A DNA stretch of 64,000 bases from GCA-2683825 sp965662355 (GTDB taxonomy: Bacteria > Planctomycetota > UBA1135 > GCA-002686595): positions 1-64,000 of the forward strand of contig CBFIHP010000013.1 of NCBI GenBank assembly GCA_965662355.1, given 5' to 3'. This document shows, piece by piece, positions 25,088-34,493 of this stretch; within the stretch, counting starts at the first letter, position 1, and every line of letters starts with the position of its first letter. Under the pieces are notes generated by a model. That model was not told where the DNA came from and searched no databases. It was given only the letters and a program-made list of their open reading frames with translations. A program made the position numbers and the translations under genes.

Positions 25088-26140
25088 ATGCGTCTATCCG
25101 TTCCGCTCGCCCTCCTCGCCCTTCTTGGTCATTCCTCTGCCAACGAGGTGCATGTCGTTGCTCCCAGCCCGGGGCCGGGTATCGATTTCACTACGATCAC
25201 CGCGGCTGTCGCCGCCGCAAACGACGGGGACATCGTGCTCGTCAAGCCCGGGACGTACAACTTCACGACCACGGTGGCGACCGTGGAGGCCAAGTCACTC
25301 ACGCTCGTAGCCGACGGCAGTGTCGTCCCCCACGGAATCGTGGAGGTCCAGAACCTCGGCGCTGGCGACGTCTTTTCGATCCGGGGCTTCTCGTCCATCG
25401 ACGACCTGGCGATCGAAGCGAATCAAGTCGATGGAGTTCTATGGAGCGAAGACAACATCCTCGGCAACTCCTCCTCGATCTGTACGTTCACCGGCGTCGC
25501 CCGGCTCAATCTTCTGCGCACGCGGTTCTTGGCCGGAGCGACGTCTGTCGCCAATTCGAACCTGGCGACCTACGACTCGATCTTCGAAGGTCGGACGAGG
25601 GGACACCCGGGATTCATCTACGACACGGCTCTGTTCCTGGACGGCGGCCATCTGTTTGCTTCCGGAACGCGCCTCGCCTCGGTGGACTTATTCGGAAGCA
25701 TCCCGGACATCTTCGCGACCAACAACCCGGCAGTCGATCTCCTCGACGTCGATGCTGACCACTTGCCCGCGCACACGATCCTGCCCGGCATCGCGCGCTC
25801 GTACGAAGCCTCTGCGACAGTCCGCGAAGGAGAAACCCTGACGCTCGAGGCCCAGGGCAACCCCGGTGACTTCGTCTTCGCCTTCGTCGGCACTCAGCCC
25901 AATCAACTCATCCTCCCGGCCAACAGCGGCGCCCTCTTGATCTCCCCCACGCTCCCGCCGGTCTTTCTCGGTGCCATTCCGCCTTCGGGTCTCCTGGAGA
26001 GTTCCGTGACGATGCCCTACATGCCCCCCGGCGTGGAGGGTCGTGTCTACTACTCGCAGGCGGTGTTCTACGAAGTCGTCGGAGGCACAGCGATCCTGGG
26101 TCCCGGATCGATGGTTACGTTGCTGGACGAGAGCCTGTAG
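25088..26140 (+). CDS. Secreted beta-helix (pectin-lyase-like) protein
   Basis: The gene encodes 350 residues. The start has caggag seven bases upstream, and a signal peptide follows (MRLSVPLALLALLGHSSA). The motif GIDFTTITAAVAAANDGDIV and then VLVKPGTYNF is the entry coil of pectin-lyase-like beta-helix proteins of the NosD/DUF1565 kind. Later coils are degenerate, and the last 100 residues look like a beta sandwich (SASVREGETL-like segment, PGDFVFAFVGTQPNQLILP). No catalytic residues of polysaccharide lyases can be recognised, so a structural or binding role outside the cell is as likely as enzymatic activity. Confidence 0.75.
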   Translation: MRLSVPLALLALLGHSSANEVHVVAPSPGPGIDFTTITAAVAAANDGDIVLVKPGTYNFTTTVATVEAKSLTLVADGSVVPHGIVEVQNLGAGDVFSIRGFSSIDDLAIEANQVDGVLWSEDNILGNSSSICTFTGVARLNLLRTRFLAGATSVANSNLATYDSIFEGRTRGHPGFIYDTALFLDGGHLFASGTRLASVDLFGSIPDIFATNNPAVDLLDVDADHLPAHTILPGIARSYEASATVREGETLTLEAQGNPGDFVFAFVGTQPNQLILPANSGALLISPTLPPVFLGAIPPSGLLESSVTMPYMPPGVEGRVYYSQAVFYEVVGGTAILGPGSMVTLLDESL

Positions 26141-26155
26141 ACCACTACAGAGCCC

Positions 26156-26369
26156 CTGCCGCAGGACCGGCCCTTCAATACCTGGCCTAGCCTGCATGTG
26201 GCGTGGACATGCTTGGCTACTCTCATGGTAGCCCGCTGGCTTCGGAGGCGGCGCTGGAAAGTTCTGCAGCACGCTTACGGTCAAGCAGCACTTCATCTGG
26301 GACGCCATCACCGGCGCGCTGCTCGCCCTGATCTACTGGCAGTGGAAGCTGCGGAGACCAGTAATCGAC
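26156..26369 (+). pseudogene. PAP2-superfamily phosphatase remnant
   Basis: One frame gives LPQDRPFNTWPSLHVAWTCL followed by ATLMVARWLRR. After a shift near 26270 a second frame gives TLTVKQHFIWDAITGALLAL and then IYWQWKLRRP. These are the second (PSLH) and third (H...D) active-site motifs of membrane PAP2 lipid phosphatases, with the linker shortened. The first motif and the start are absent. The rest of 26370-26585 shows no gene. Confidence 0.7.
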
Positions 26370-26585
26370 CAACCTGCTACCAGCGCGAACATTCGGCACG
26401 GAGAGTGACGAGTTCTCGCCACCTCAGCTGCGGAATGGCGAGACCGCAATTCCGGTTCTTCGATCCCGCGAGAAACCACTCTGCGCCCGACAGAGGACAG
26501 AGGACTTCGGAGAACACTATTGGACAGGTCGTTTTGACAAAGGGATTTGCGACCACTCTTAATTCACCGGGGCCACACCGGGCCA

Positions 26586-28832
26586 TCACCGGCCCTCCGA
26601 ACCCAGTCGCCGGCTCGCCTCCCGCTCGAGCACAGCACGCAGGGTCGCCTCGATCCCGGGGGTTGGCGGCCGAGCCTGGGCGCGCGCGTGCGCGGCCGCG
26701 GCATCGACCTGCGAGCCGAGCCCGTGGTGTGTCAGCGCCAGGACGAGCTCGCAAATCGCCGGGTCGGCCCCGGCGTCACGCGCCGTCGCAGCGGCTTCGA
26801 TGCCCTCGTCATACGCTCCCGCGAGGACACGTCCCGCCGCCCAAGCTCCGGCGAGCGGAGGATCATCGGGAGCCGCCCGGCGACCCCGCCGCCAACTCGC
26901 CACTGCCGCGTCGAGCTTGGCGTCGAGAAGCTGCATCGCACCGCGATAGGTGTAGGCATCCGCGCGCGCGGGATCGATGCGGTTTACCCAACCGTAGGCC
27001 TCCGCTGCGGGACCGTACCTGCCCTGATTGGCCAGGAGGTGGCCGATGTTGAGATACGCATCGGCGTGGAGCGGACGAAGGCGGACCGCTCCCTGGAAAG
27101 CCTCCATCGCGAGAGCCCTCTGGCCGAGCTGATGGCGGGCCAGGCCGAGACCGAAGAGCGTCTCGGGGTCGTCGGGGTCGAGCTCGCGGGCCCGCTCCAG
27201 CGTGGTGAGGGCGTTGCTCGGGTCGCCGGCCCTGAGCAAGGCGCGCCCGATCGTTCTGTGAGCCAGGGCCAGCTCGGGTTGGAGCTCGATCACGCGACGG
27301 AAGTTCTTCACGGCGATGCCGAAGGCGCCGGCGTTCCACTGACCGCTAGCGAGGTGCACGAGGGCGTCGACATCCTCCGCGTCGCCGACGGCGATGGCTT
27401 CACTCAGCCTATCGATCGCCGCCACGTCGCCCCTTGCTGCACCGGAGACGGCGCAGAGAACGTCGGCGTCCCGTTCGTCGAGCTCGGCGCTTGGATGCAA
27501 AGAGGGGGTTCCGTGCTTCCTCGATCGCATGCGCGGTTGCCTGGCGGTGAGATCTCCCGCCGGCGGCGTTCGGCGGATGAGATGATCGGTCATGACGACC
27601 TCGATCACGTCGAGCGTTCGCCGCTGAGGCATGTGACAGCTGACGCAGTCCAGGGGGTCGACCGAGTCTGACGCCGACTGCATGTCGGAGACGTCGCATT
27701 GCTCGAGCTGGTGACAGGTGAGGCAGGCGTTGCGGTAATGGGCCGCTCTTTCTGCAGGCGCCAGTTTCACGTGCGGGTCGTGGCACGTCAGACAGGTGAG
27801 GGCGCCGCCGCTCTTCTCGAAGCACGTGCTCTTGAAGAACCGGTAGGGATGGTGGTTGATCTGGAATAGGTCGTCGGTCCCATCATGTTCGACGTGGGCT
27901 ATGTAGTCGCTCAACGGTTGCTGTGGCCGGTAGCTGTAGTCGGCCCGCCCCAGACGTCGGACTATGCTCATCATCGAGCTGTCGGGCTGTAGATGACACT
28001 GCATGCACACGTCCGCTCGGCGCTCCGGCTCGAGCCTGCCGGCGTTGAAAACGGAGGCTGCGATCGCCTCGAGGGTCGAGCTCGGTTCGTTGGCCACGGC
28101 GACGTGCCCGGCGCCCGGGCCGTGGCAGCGCTGGCACCCCAGCCCCTGTGGCATTTCCCTCGGAAAGCGGTGCGGCTGGCCCAGACGATCGCTGCCGACG
28201 GGTACCTCGGGGTAGCCGTTGTGACAGAACATGCAGTCGCGGGTCGTTTGCCGCAGGAAGCCGCTGTGATCGGCGCGCTCATAGCCGGGCGGCATCTTCC
28301 ACACGCCCTCAACGGGGTACCAGGCGAGTGGGGCCTGGTAAAGCTCGTCGTTGGGCGTGCGGTAGAAGTAGGTCCGGCCCTTGTGACCGGAGCCGATGAT
28401 GGAGTCGATCGGACGGCTGAGCTCATTGTACCGCGTCCCGTCCCCGTCGACCTGATAACGCGTGATCTCGTAGGTGCCGTCCGCGTACGTCATCTCGTAG
28501 TGGCGGTTCGACGGCTCGTGGTAGTAGTGAGCGTCGCTGAAGTCTTCGACGAGCGAATCCGGTCCCGCTTTCCAGAACGCGCGGGCCATGCCCACGGTGC
28601 GGTAGCTCTCGAAGATCTTCGGATGGCACCTCTCGCACGTTTTGTCCGGTACGTATCCTGGAGCCGCCCCACGTGTGACGGGGATGTCCCGGCCGCCGAC
28701 TCGCAGCCCGTCGGTGAAGCGCGTACGCAGAGCTTCGTCCTCGATCTCATAGACCGCTTGCGTGGCGGACGCTGGCGAGTCCGTCGATTCACCGCTGCAC
28801 CCGGCCAGGCTCACGGTGACCACCGTGGCCAT
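26586..28832 (-). CDS. Heptaheme cytochrome c lipoprotein with TPR domain
   Basis: The gene encodes 748 residues. The signal ends in a lipobox (VSLAGC) near residue 12, so the protein is anchored on the outer side of the membrane. Seven CxxCH haem sites lie in the first 420 residues: CERCH, CMFCH, CQRCH, CMQCH, CLTCH twice and CVSCH. The pattern, with HGPGAGHV and FEKSGGALTCLTCHDPH, is that of the cytochrome c554-like family. Residues of about 480-710 form TPR repeats such as ALAHRTIGRALLRAGDPSNA. Such proteins carry electrons in periplasmic redox complexes, and the TPR would bind a partner. The partner and substrate are unknown. Confidence 0.9.
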   Translation of the reverse strand: MATVVTVSLAGCSGESTDSPASATQAVYEIEDEALRTRFTDGLRVGGRDIPVTRGAAPGYVPDKTCERCHPKIFESYRTVGMARAFWKAGPDSLVEDFSDAHYYHEPSNRHYEMTYADGTYEITRYQVDGDGTRYNELSRPIDSIIGSGHKGRTYFYRTPNDELYQAPLAWYPVEGVWKMPPGYERADHSGFLRQTTRDCMFCHNGYPEVPVGSDRLGQPHRFPREMPQGLGCQRCHGPGAGHVAVANEPSSTLEAIAASVFNAGRLEPERRADVCMQCHLQPDSSMMSIVRRLGRADYSYRPQQPLSDYIAHVEHDGTDDLFQINHHPYRFFKSTCFEKSGGALTCLTCHDPHVKLAPAERAAHYRNACLTCHQLEQCDVSDMQSASDSVDPLDCVSCHMPQRRTLDVIEVVMTDHLIRRTPPAGDLTARQPRMRSRKHGTPSLHPSAELDERDADVLCAVSGAARGDVAAIDRLSEAIAVGDAEDVDALVHLASGQWNAGAFGIAVKNFRRVIELQPELALAHRTIGRALLRAGDPSNALTTLERARELDPDDPETLFGLGLARHQLGQRALAMEAFQGAVRLRPLHADAYLNIGHLLANQGRYGPAAEAYGWVNRIDPARADAYTYRGAMQLLDAKLDAAVASWRRGRRAAPDDPPLAGAWAAGRVLAGAYDEGIEAAATARDAGADPAICELVLALTHHGLGSQVDAAAAHARAQARPPTPGIEATLRAVLEREASRRLGSEGR

Positions 28833-29023
28833 CCAAACTCGCCAGGTGTTTATTGCGGGCTCCTCATCACGGCTCGACAGGGACGTCTACGTGCGCGAGT
28901 ATAACCCACGCTCGTGTCGATTGGTGGCGAATCGACTCCCCCTTCGGCGAAGGGCCCGACGAGTCTCTAGCAGAAGCCGCTGGGGGGTCACACTGTAAAG
29001 CCATTGGACCTTTGAGACCGCTA

Positions 29024-29215
29024 CTACAACGGTCCTCGCCTCCACGGCCCAGTGATCGCGAAAGTGATCCCCGGACTCCAGATGTTCACAAAGAGCCATT
29101 CACCACTAGGATCGAAGCAAGCGCCCGCCCATTCCTTGTTTCGATAGCTCACCCCGTTCAGCTCGACATCGTTCTCAGCGAAAACAGAAAGCTCGCCCGT
29201 CGAACCAGCAGCCCT
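29024..29215 (-). pseudogene. PhoX-type (DUF839) phosphatase, C-terminal remnant
   Basis: The frame reads FAENDVELNGVSYRNKEWAG, ACFDPSGEWLFVNIWSPGIT and FAITGPW before the stop. This is the conserved last strand set of PhoX/DUF839 secreted phosphatases. Everything before it is missing; upstream the frame is unrelated and contains the 33-bp repeat at 29337-29369. The intervals 28850-29023 and 29216-29414 hold no other recognisable gene. Confidence 0.75.
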
Positions 29216-29336
29216 CGAGCCGTCGGAATCGGGCGCCACCGAGTGCGTGTCCTTGAACGAAAGGCCCGGAAGCGGAGGTCGTTTGGCCATCGATGGACCC
29301 GAAGGGTCCCACGCCGTCTTGGAAATCCATCTGCCG

Positions 29337-29369
29337 AACGCGAGGTCATCGCCTGCATCTTCGATCGCG
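29337..29369. repeat. 33-bp exact copy of IS91-like remnant
   Basis: These 33 bases are identical to 8019-8051, which lie in the IS91-like fragment. On the plus strand they encode REVIACIFDR. The flanks differ at once on both sides, so this is a short relic of the same element. Confidence 0.7.
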
Positions 29370-29414
29370 TCAACGAGTTGGCGTTCGGCTGAGTTTCCGC
29401 ACCCTTCAGGCGTG

Positions 29415-30146
29415 TCATCGCAGGGGGTCGGAGGCGTCCTCACAGTAGAGCCGGGCGCGCTCGTGCCACTCGTGGTCGACGTCCCGCATCAGCAGGGCAC
29501 AGTCGAACGCGGTCGAGCCCTCGGGGAACAGGCGTCGGTCGGAGAAGTAGCTGGATTCGACCCGCTCGATGTCCAGCGGGGTAACCGACCACCGGTCGAC
29601 CTTGAGCTCGAGGGCGTCGTAGACCCCCCTGCGCAAAGTCGCGGAGTAGCCAAGAGAACCACGCTCGAAAAAAGCCGAGGCCGCCTCGAGAGAGGCGAAG
29701 GCGGAGCCTGCCGGCAGCTCGTCGGCCACCCGGCCCTCCACGAGCACGCGGGTATTTCCGTCGTCCGAGTCTAGGGCGACCGAATAGAAGTCCTTTTCTT
29801 CCCGCACGTCGAAACGCGAGTGGTGATGCACACCCGCGAAAAGGCGGCCTCCCAGGAGCGAGCTGAGCCGCGAAGAACTGTCGCGGCGGGGAATGTAGAC
29901 TCCCTCGCGCACACCCTCCTCGGTGTCCCACTCGACAGCGAGCCGGTGGGCGGCGTTCTCAGAGGACAACCCGAACACCGGAGGGAAGTGACGTGGCCGG
30001 AGGTCCTTGAGCCGGATCATGCAGATGCCGCCGATGGCGTGGCCGCCTACGGTCTTGGGCCGGAAAGGCGCGGGCAACACGGCGCCCAGGACCTCCGGAT
30101 CAATCCGGAAGTTGGTTAGGATGCGCCGGTCGATGACGCCTCGCAT
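29415..30146 (-). CDS. DUF2071 family protein
   Basis: The gene encodes 243 residues. It starts VIDRRILTNFRIDPEVL with LPAPFRPKTVGGHAIGGICM, the N-terminal signature of DUF2071 proteins, which adopt an acetoacetate-decarboxylase-like fold. Later motifs HRLAVEWDTEEGVREGVYIP and DSSSRLSSLLGG agree. No biochemical role is established for the family. The protein is cytoplasmic with no signal. A gaggag sequence lies too far upstream to be a good ribosome site, so the start is moderately uncertain. Confidence 0.85.
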   Translation of the reverse strand: MRGVIDRRILTNFRIDPEVLGAVLPAPFRPKTVGGHAIGGICMIRLKDLRPRHFPPVFGLSSENAAHRLAVEWDTEEGVREGVYIPRRDSSSRLSSLLGGRLFAGVHHHSRFDVREEKDFYSVALDSDDGNTRVLVEGRVADELPAGSAFASLEAASAFFERGSLGYSATLRRGVYDALELKVDRWSVTPLDIERVESSYFSDRRLFPEGSTAFDCALLMRDVDHEWHERARLYCEDASDPLR

Positions 30147-30683
30147 GAGCGGGATCTTCAGAGTTGCTCCTCCGCAAGCACGAGACTAAGTGGACCTGGA
30201 AAGAACGACGACATACCGCCTCGCGGTCGGTCGCTGCCGCTCGGCGCGGGACGAGTCGCCTTCGAGAGCTTATAGGCCGAATCACCCCCCTCCTCTTTAT
30301 AGGCGGCCCGTCCGTGCGGTGCAACCGGTTGGCGGTAGGCGGAGAGAGAGTCGGTGGCCCTCCTTGCCGATCCACGTCGGTGCGACGAGCCGACGGCGGA
30401 GACCATGACTGTTTCGGCTCACTGCGCGCCCTTCTCCCGCACCGCCCCCCCACCGATCACTGGCATCTCCTCGACCGCATCCCGCAGATCCTCGACATCG
30501 AACGCGACGTACGCCGCCGCAAGTGAGCCGCGCGGCCCTTGCTGCTTGAGGGCGCTGTTGCCTGGATGCCCACCGCCCCACTTGCATGATGGGATGCCGC
30601 AAGGCCATCCCTCGGCATGGCCCTGAACCATCCGTTCCATACACTCATGCCTCGCCGACACACGCCAACCGAGGGTTCCTCCC
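30147..30683. other. Gene-free interval between divergent genes
   Basis: These 537 bases separate the DUF2071 gene (minus) from the oxygenase gene (plus) and must hold both promoters. A short plus-strand frame ending HWHLLDRIPQILDIERDVRR at 30526 looks protein-like but has no start or recognisable family, so it is probably the end of a decayed gene. Confidence 0.5.
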
Positions 30684-31679
30684 ATGAAGATGTCCTTCCG
30701 CATACCTCCGCACTGCGAGGCCGTTCCCGATGAAGAGCCTTTCGTGCCGGCTCGGCACCTGGCTCTCGAGGAGCCGACACGCAAGTGGAGTCTCACCGAT
30801 TTCGGTTATCCGGAGAGCTTCGCGGAGGAGGCCCCGTTCCCCTTGGCCGTGACCGACGCTTTCCGCATGCTGACCCCGGAAGGTGTCGATGCCTTGAGCC
30901 AGTCCGTCGCGGCCCTCGTCAAGCACCGCCGCTCGAACGAGCGGATCGCGAACTACGTGCGCGGGTCCCTCTACCACTCGAATTTCGTGCGGGACCTCTG
31001 CTTGAGCGAGGACGTGAACACCTTCATGTCAGAACTCGCCGGAAGACCTCTGCTCCCTCATCCCATGGCTCTCTACCAGGGCCACATCAACCTCCTGCCT
31101 GAAGAACAGGGGAAGGACGTCGATCAATGGCACACGGACACGGTCGCCCTGGACTACGTGCTCCTCTTGACCGACCCAGAAGAGTTCGACGGGGGCTACT
31201 TCGAGTACTTCCAGAGGCCACGGGGAAGCGCGATCCGAGCGCTCATTCGGGAAGAAGGCGAGGATGACATCGTCAAGGTGGACTTTCCCGCTGCAGGCTA
31301 CGCCGTCCTGCAGCAGGGGAACCTGGTGGTGCACCGAGCGAGCCGCGTGACCGGCGGTACCGAGCGGACCACCTTGGTGCAGAGCTTCATCCCGGATGAT
31401 CCTGGCTTCCTGGACGTGTCGCACTTGCAAGACTGCAAGCCCGTCGATCCGCACGACATCCTCTACAGTGAGTGGGCCCGCTACAAGGCCTTCCTCTCAG
31501 GGAGGCGGCTTCAGCAGCTCATGGAGGATCTTCCCTACAAGGACGACCCCACGATGATCTGCAACGAACTCCGCCGTGCCATCAGAGACGTGGAAGAAGC
31601 GATCCTCGAGATCTCAGATCCGACGGACGCCCGCCTCATCCACTTCGGCCAGGATGCGCTGACGGATCCCACGCGCTGA
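30684..31679 (+). CDS. 2-oxoglutarate/Fe(II) oxygenase-like protein
   Basis: The gene encodes 331 residues. The jelly-roll core has the iron triad: His and Asp in DQWHTDTVALDYVLLLTDPE and the distal His in GNLVVHRASRVTGGTERTTL, where the following Arg would hold 2-oxoglutarate. FDGGYFEYFQRPRG between them is typical of small-molecule or peptide hydroxylases. The N-terminal 60 residues and the helical C-terminus (EELRRAIRDVEEAI-like) lie outside the core. There is no signal peptide, so it is cytoplasmic. The substrate is unknown. A MITE sits 74 bases downstream. Confidence 0.8.
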   Translation: MKMSFRIPPHCEAVPDEEPFVPARHLALEEPTRKWSLTDFGYPESFAEEAPFPLAVTDAFRMLTPEGVDALSQSVAALVKHRRSNERIANYVRGSLYHSNFVRDLCLSEDVNTFMSELAGRPLLPHPMALYQGHINLLPEEQGKDVDQWHTDTVALDYVLLLTDPEEFDGGYFEYFQRPRGSAIRALIREEGEDDIVKVDFPAAGYAVLQQGNLVVHRASRVTGGTERTTLVQSFIPDDPGFLDVSHLQDCKPVDPHDILYSEWARYKAFLSGRRLQQLMEDLPYKDDPTMICNELRRAIRDVEEAILEISDPTDARLIHFGQDALTDPTR

Positions 31680-31753
31680 TTCGCCGTTGGGTTCGCGCGT
31701 CAAGAGCGGCTGAGCGAGTTGAACACCTAACTATAGCCGGAGCCCTTCGGGAG

Positions 31754-31863
31754 GGCGTTGGTGCATGAATAGAGATGGGCAGGCCTCTTTTCGTCTCGAT
31801 CGGGCCCTGAGCCACTGAGAAGGGGCATCAGAAGTGCCCCGTCCAGGTTCATGCACCAACGCC
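31754..31863. mobile_element. MITE-like element, copy B (110 bp)
   Basis: The left end is ggcgttggtgcatgaat and the right end is the complement with one or two changes. The interior is the reverse complement of the element at 332-439, with about 85-90 percent identity by eye. It stands between the oxygenase gene and the HEAT/vWA gene. Confidence 0.85.
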
Positions 31864-31944
31864 ACCCGACGTCGGGTGCCGGAACGAACTAGGACTCCCG
31901 AAGGAGACACCGGAGCTGTTAAGGTAGTGTAAGGTAAAGTTGCT

Positions 31945-33432
31945 ATGAGACCCTCGATCCCATCCGCCCTGCTCCTCGGTCTGCTCTCCTCCTTGACTCC
32001 GGCCCGAACCCAGTCGCAGGACCGCCTCGAAGACGCGCTCGACCTGCTCGAATCTCGCTCCGAGACGAAAGTCCGCGAGGGTGCTGACGTCTGCGTCTCG
32101 CTCAATTCGAAGGAGTCGGCCCTGGCCCTGCTCGAGGTCCTCCGCCTGAACTACGACCGTGCGTTGCATCGCTCCCACTACCGCGATGTGGTGTGGGTGG
32201 CCTTGCGCGGGATCACCGATCCCTATGCCCAGCTCGAGGTCGAGGAGGAGCTGCGCACGAACAAGAAGGCTCCCTTCGTACGCCAGTGGTGCGCCGAGCT
32301 GCTCGGGCTCTACGGCGACACGCGCTTCGGCAAGACCCTGAGGAAAGCCCTCAACGACAGGGAGGACGACGTTCGCGCCGCGGCGGCTCGGGCTCTCGGA
32401 CGCATTCGCGACAAGTCCGCTCTGAAGGCCCTCGCAAAGACGGCCAAGTCCAAGAATCCTCGGGTTCGTGGCAACTCCATCGAAGCTCTCGTACTCACCG
32501 ATCCGCTGGGACAGGAGAAACGCTACCTCAAGGGGCTGAAGGACAAGGACGGGGGCGTGCGCTGCATGCTCTACGGGATCGTCGGCGAAGCCGTTCCCGG
32601 TCGGGCCGAGGAGCTGACTGCCCAAGCACTCGAGGACAAGGACTGGCGCGTGCGCTACCAAGGCGCCGAGAACCTCGAGACGATCAAGACCAAGAGCGCC
32701 ATCGACGCACTCGTCGCCACGACCGAGGACGGCCGTCCCGTCGTCGGCAAACGGGCGGTCGCCTCCCTCCAGAGACTCACGGGCGAGGGCTTCAGCGTGG
32801 CCGAACAGTGGAAGCGCTGGTGGACGGACCAGCGCGAGGGCTACCACTTCCCCGACGGCCCTAAGAAGCCCGACAAGCGGGACCCCAATCGCACGGTGGC
32901 GACCTTCAACAACATCGTGCTCGACAGCGACCACGTGGCCTTCCTCATGGACAAGTCCAAGGCCATGGGCGCCGAGCTCGAGTCCCAGAACATCCCCAAG
33001 GACGAGGCCGCCCACAACGAGCTCGCCCGCGTCCTCAACTCGATGCAGGGGCGCATGACCTTCAACGTCTTCTGCTACGAGCGCGAGGTCCACCCCTTCG
33101 AGAAGAGCTCCGTCGAGCTGACCGCGAAGGCCGCCAAACGCGCCCTCGCGTTCCACGAGGACACCGGCATCCGCGGCCGCAAGAACATCTGGTCAGCCCT
33201 GATGGCCGTCCTGGAGGATCCGGACCTCGACACGGCCTACCTGCTCTCCTCCGGCGAGCCCGACATCGGCACCTACGTCCACTGGGATCGCATCACGTAC
33301 CAGCTCGTCGAGCTCAACCGCTACCACAAGGTAGTCTTCCACGCGATCGCCTACACCGAAAGCGATTGGAACCGCGAGCAGCTCGAAAACATCGCCAAGG
33401 CCACGGGCGGCGAGTTTCAGGCGTTCGAGTAA
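31945..33432 (+). CDS. Secreted HEAT-repeat and vWA-like protein
   Basis: The gene encodes 495 residues with a signal peptide (LLLGLLSSLTPARTQS). Residues of about 70-290 are HEAT-type repeats (GKTLRKALNDREDDVRAAAA, RALGRIRD, VRGNSIEALVL, WRVRYQGAENLETI). From about 325 a von Willebrand A-type domain begins with SDHVAFLMDKSKAMGAEL and ends YHKVVFHAIAYTESDWNREQ. The metal site is normally DxSxS; the last Ser is Ala here, so metal binding may be weakened. The start at 31945 follows an aag-rich stretch. The role is probably binding or scaffolding in the periplasm. Confidence 0.82.
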   Translation: MRPSIPSALLLGLLSSLTPARTQSQDRLEDALDLLESRSETKVREGADVCVSLNSKESALALLEVLRLNYDRALHRSHYRDVVWVALRGITDPYAQLEVEEELRTNKKAPFVRQWCAELLGLYGDTRFGKTLRKALNDREDDVRAAAARALGRIRDKSALKALAKTAKSKNPRVRGNSIEALVLTDPLGQEKRYLKGLKDKDGGVRCMLYGIVGEAVPGRAEELTAQALEDKDWRVRYQGAENLETIKTKSAIDALVATTEDGRPVVGKRAVASLQRLTGEGFSVAEQWKRWWTDQREGYHFPDGPKKPDKRDPNRTVATFNNIVLDSDHVAFLMDKSKAMGAELESQNIPKDEAAHNELARVLNSMQGRMTFNVFCYEREVHPFEKSSVELTAKAAKRALAFHEDTGIRGRKNIWSALMAVLEDPDLDTAYLLSSGEPDIGTYVHWDRITYQLVELNRYHKVVFHAIAYTESDWNREQLENIAKATGGEFQAFE

Positions 33433-33475
33433 TCGCCGAACCGCTCGAGGCCACAGGACTGGGCCCGTGTGATGG

Positions 33476-33561
33476 CGTTACCGAACCAGGTTTGTCGCCA
33501 CACACTCCGTAGCCGTGATCGGTGGCCGGGAGTGTGCGGCGACAAACCTGGTTCGGTAACG
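33476..33561. repeat. 86-bp long palindrome, complete copy 1
   Basis: Arms of 31 bases (left arm starting cgttaccgaaccaggtttgt, right arm its complement) match at 30 positions around a 24-base loop. The same unit, 87 bp, occurs at 43428-43514, and a left half at 13643-13671. Short pieces ending ttcggtaacgcc lie at 34262-34285. It stands between two convergent genes, where a hairpin could also stop transcription from either side. Confidence 0.9.
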
Positions 33562-33628
33562 TCTCCTGGGAGTGTGCGACGACATCTGTGTTTGCTCGTA
33601 TCCCAGGGAGATCGGCTCAACGTCGTAG

Positions 33629-34234
33629 TCAACCCACTCTCTGGTCTCCTCCTCTAACGTCTCGATCCTGGAGCAGCTCGTCCGCGGGAGGCGTGCACTC
33701 GCGTGCGAAGGACGCGCGGATCTCTGCCTTCGGCGGCGGCGCTGTCCAGAGCTTCAACTTCCGGCCTAATCGATGGCTCAGCACCTTTGAGCGGAAGTAG
33801 GCCTCGTGCTCCCACTCGACCTCCGCCATCTCGAGCAGGCAGTCGGCCCACTCGTCCCGACCGTAGCGCTGGGCGAGTCTGGCGGCGGCCTCGTACTCGC
33901 GCACGTTGCGGCTCTCCAGTTTTCCCGCCCCGAACATCGGTGCGAGCCAACCGGAGACGTGGCAAAGGACACCGAGCGCGCGACCAATCCAGAACGTACG
34001 GACCTCGAAGAGCCGACGCGGAGCTCCTCCGAGTTCGCTGAGCATTTCGCCAACGAGCTCGCGATGGTGCCACTCCTCCCGCTCGATCGTTCGGACCCGG
34101 TCGCGATCGACGGCCGTGCGCAGCGAGTGCCAGTGCCCACGGTAAGCATAAGCAGCCGCGCGCTCACCGGAGTAGGCGGCCTGCAGCAGTGCAATCAGCT
34201 CCTGGCGAACGTCGTCCACAACCGTGGTCGTAAC
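33629..34234 (-). CDS. Ferritin-like di-iron protein (COQ7-like)
   Basis: The gene encodes 201 residues from a GTG at 34234 preceded by aggtga; the frame is open to 34330 but that part is repeat sequence. Two ferritin-like iron motifs are visible: a Glu in YSGERAAAYAYRGHW with EREEWHHRELV, and EMAEVEWEHEAYFRSKVL. The arrangement of two ExxH helices with an intervening amphipathic segment resembles demethoxyubiquinone hydroxylase (COQ7) and related oxidoreductases. A role in quinone metabolism is possible but unproven. No neighbour suggests a pathway. Confidence 0.75.
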   Translation of the reverse strand, partial: VTTTVVDDVRQELIALLQAAYSGERAAAYAYRGHWHSLRTAVDRDRVRTIEREEWHHRELVGEMLSELGGAPRRLFEVRTFWIGRALGVLCHVSGWLAPMFGAGKLESRNVREYEAAARLAQRYGRDEWADCLLEMAEVEWEHEAYFRSKVLSHRLGRKLKLWTAPPPKAEIRASFARECTPPADELLQDRDVRGGDQRVG

Positions 34235-34420
34235 ACGGTCCCGGGTCACCTGCAATCGTGGCGTTCGGTAACGCCTGTTCGGTAACGCCGCCCTATCGAC
34301 TTGCGACACGATTAGCGTGTTGGATCCCAAAGTCGTAGCGGACGATCCATCGGAGCGCCTGCTCCCGAATCAGGGTCGTCCGCGAGTTTCTGCACCGTAC
34401 GTGGCAGATCGAACCCGTCA

Positions 34421-34476
34421 GCACGGAGCCTGACTCCGTACTCGTACTTGCGTCGAGTACGGAGCCTGGCTCCGGG
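34421..34476. repeat. Two copies of a small palindrome (REP-like)
   Basis: gcacggagcctgactccgta (34421) and agtacggagcctggctccgg (34456) are two imperfect copies of one short palindrome. A perfect copy stands at 47945-47969. They lie just after the stop of the giant subtilisin gene and could form terminator-like hairpins. The rest of 34331-34420 shows nothing recognisable. Confidence 0.8.
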
Positions 34477-34493
34477 TCTTGAAACCGTGCGGG

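Noticed and set aside
30147..30683. A gene in the gap before the 2OG oxygenase
   Set aside because: Several short frames overlap there, but none has a start with a ribosome site or a known motif. One ends in a protein-like stretch and is noted only as possible decay.
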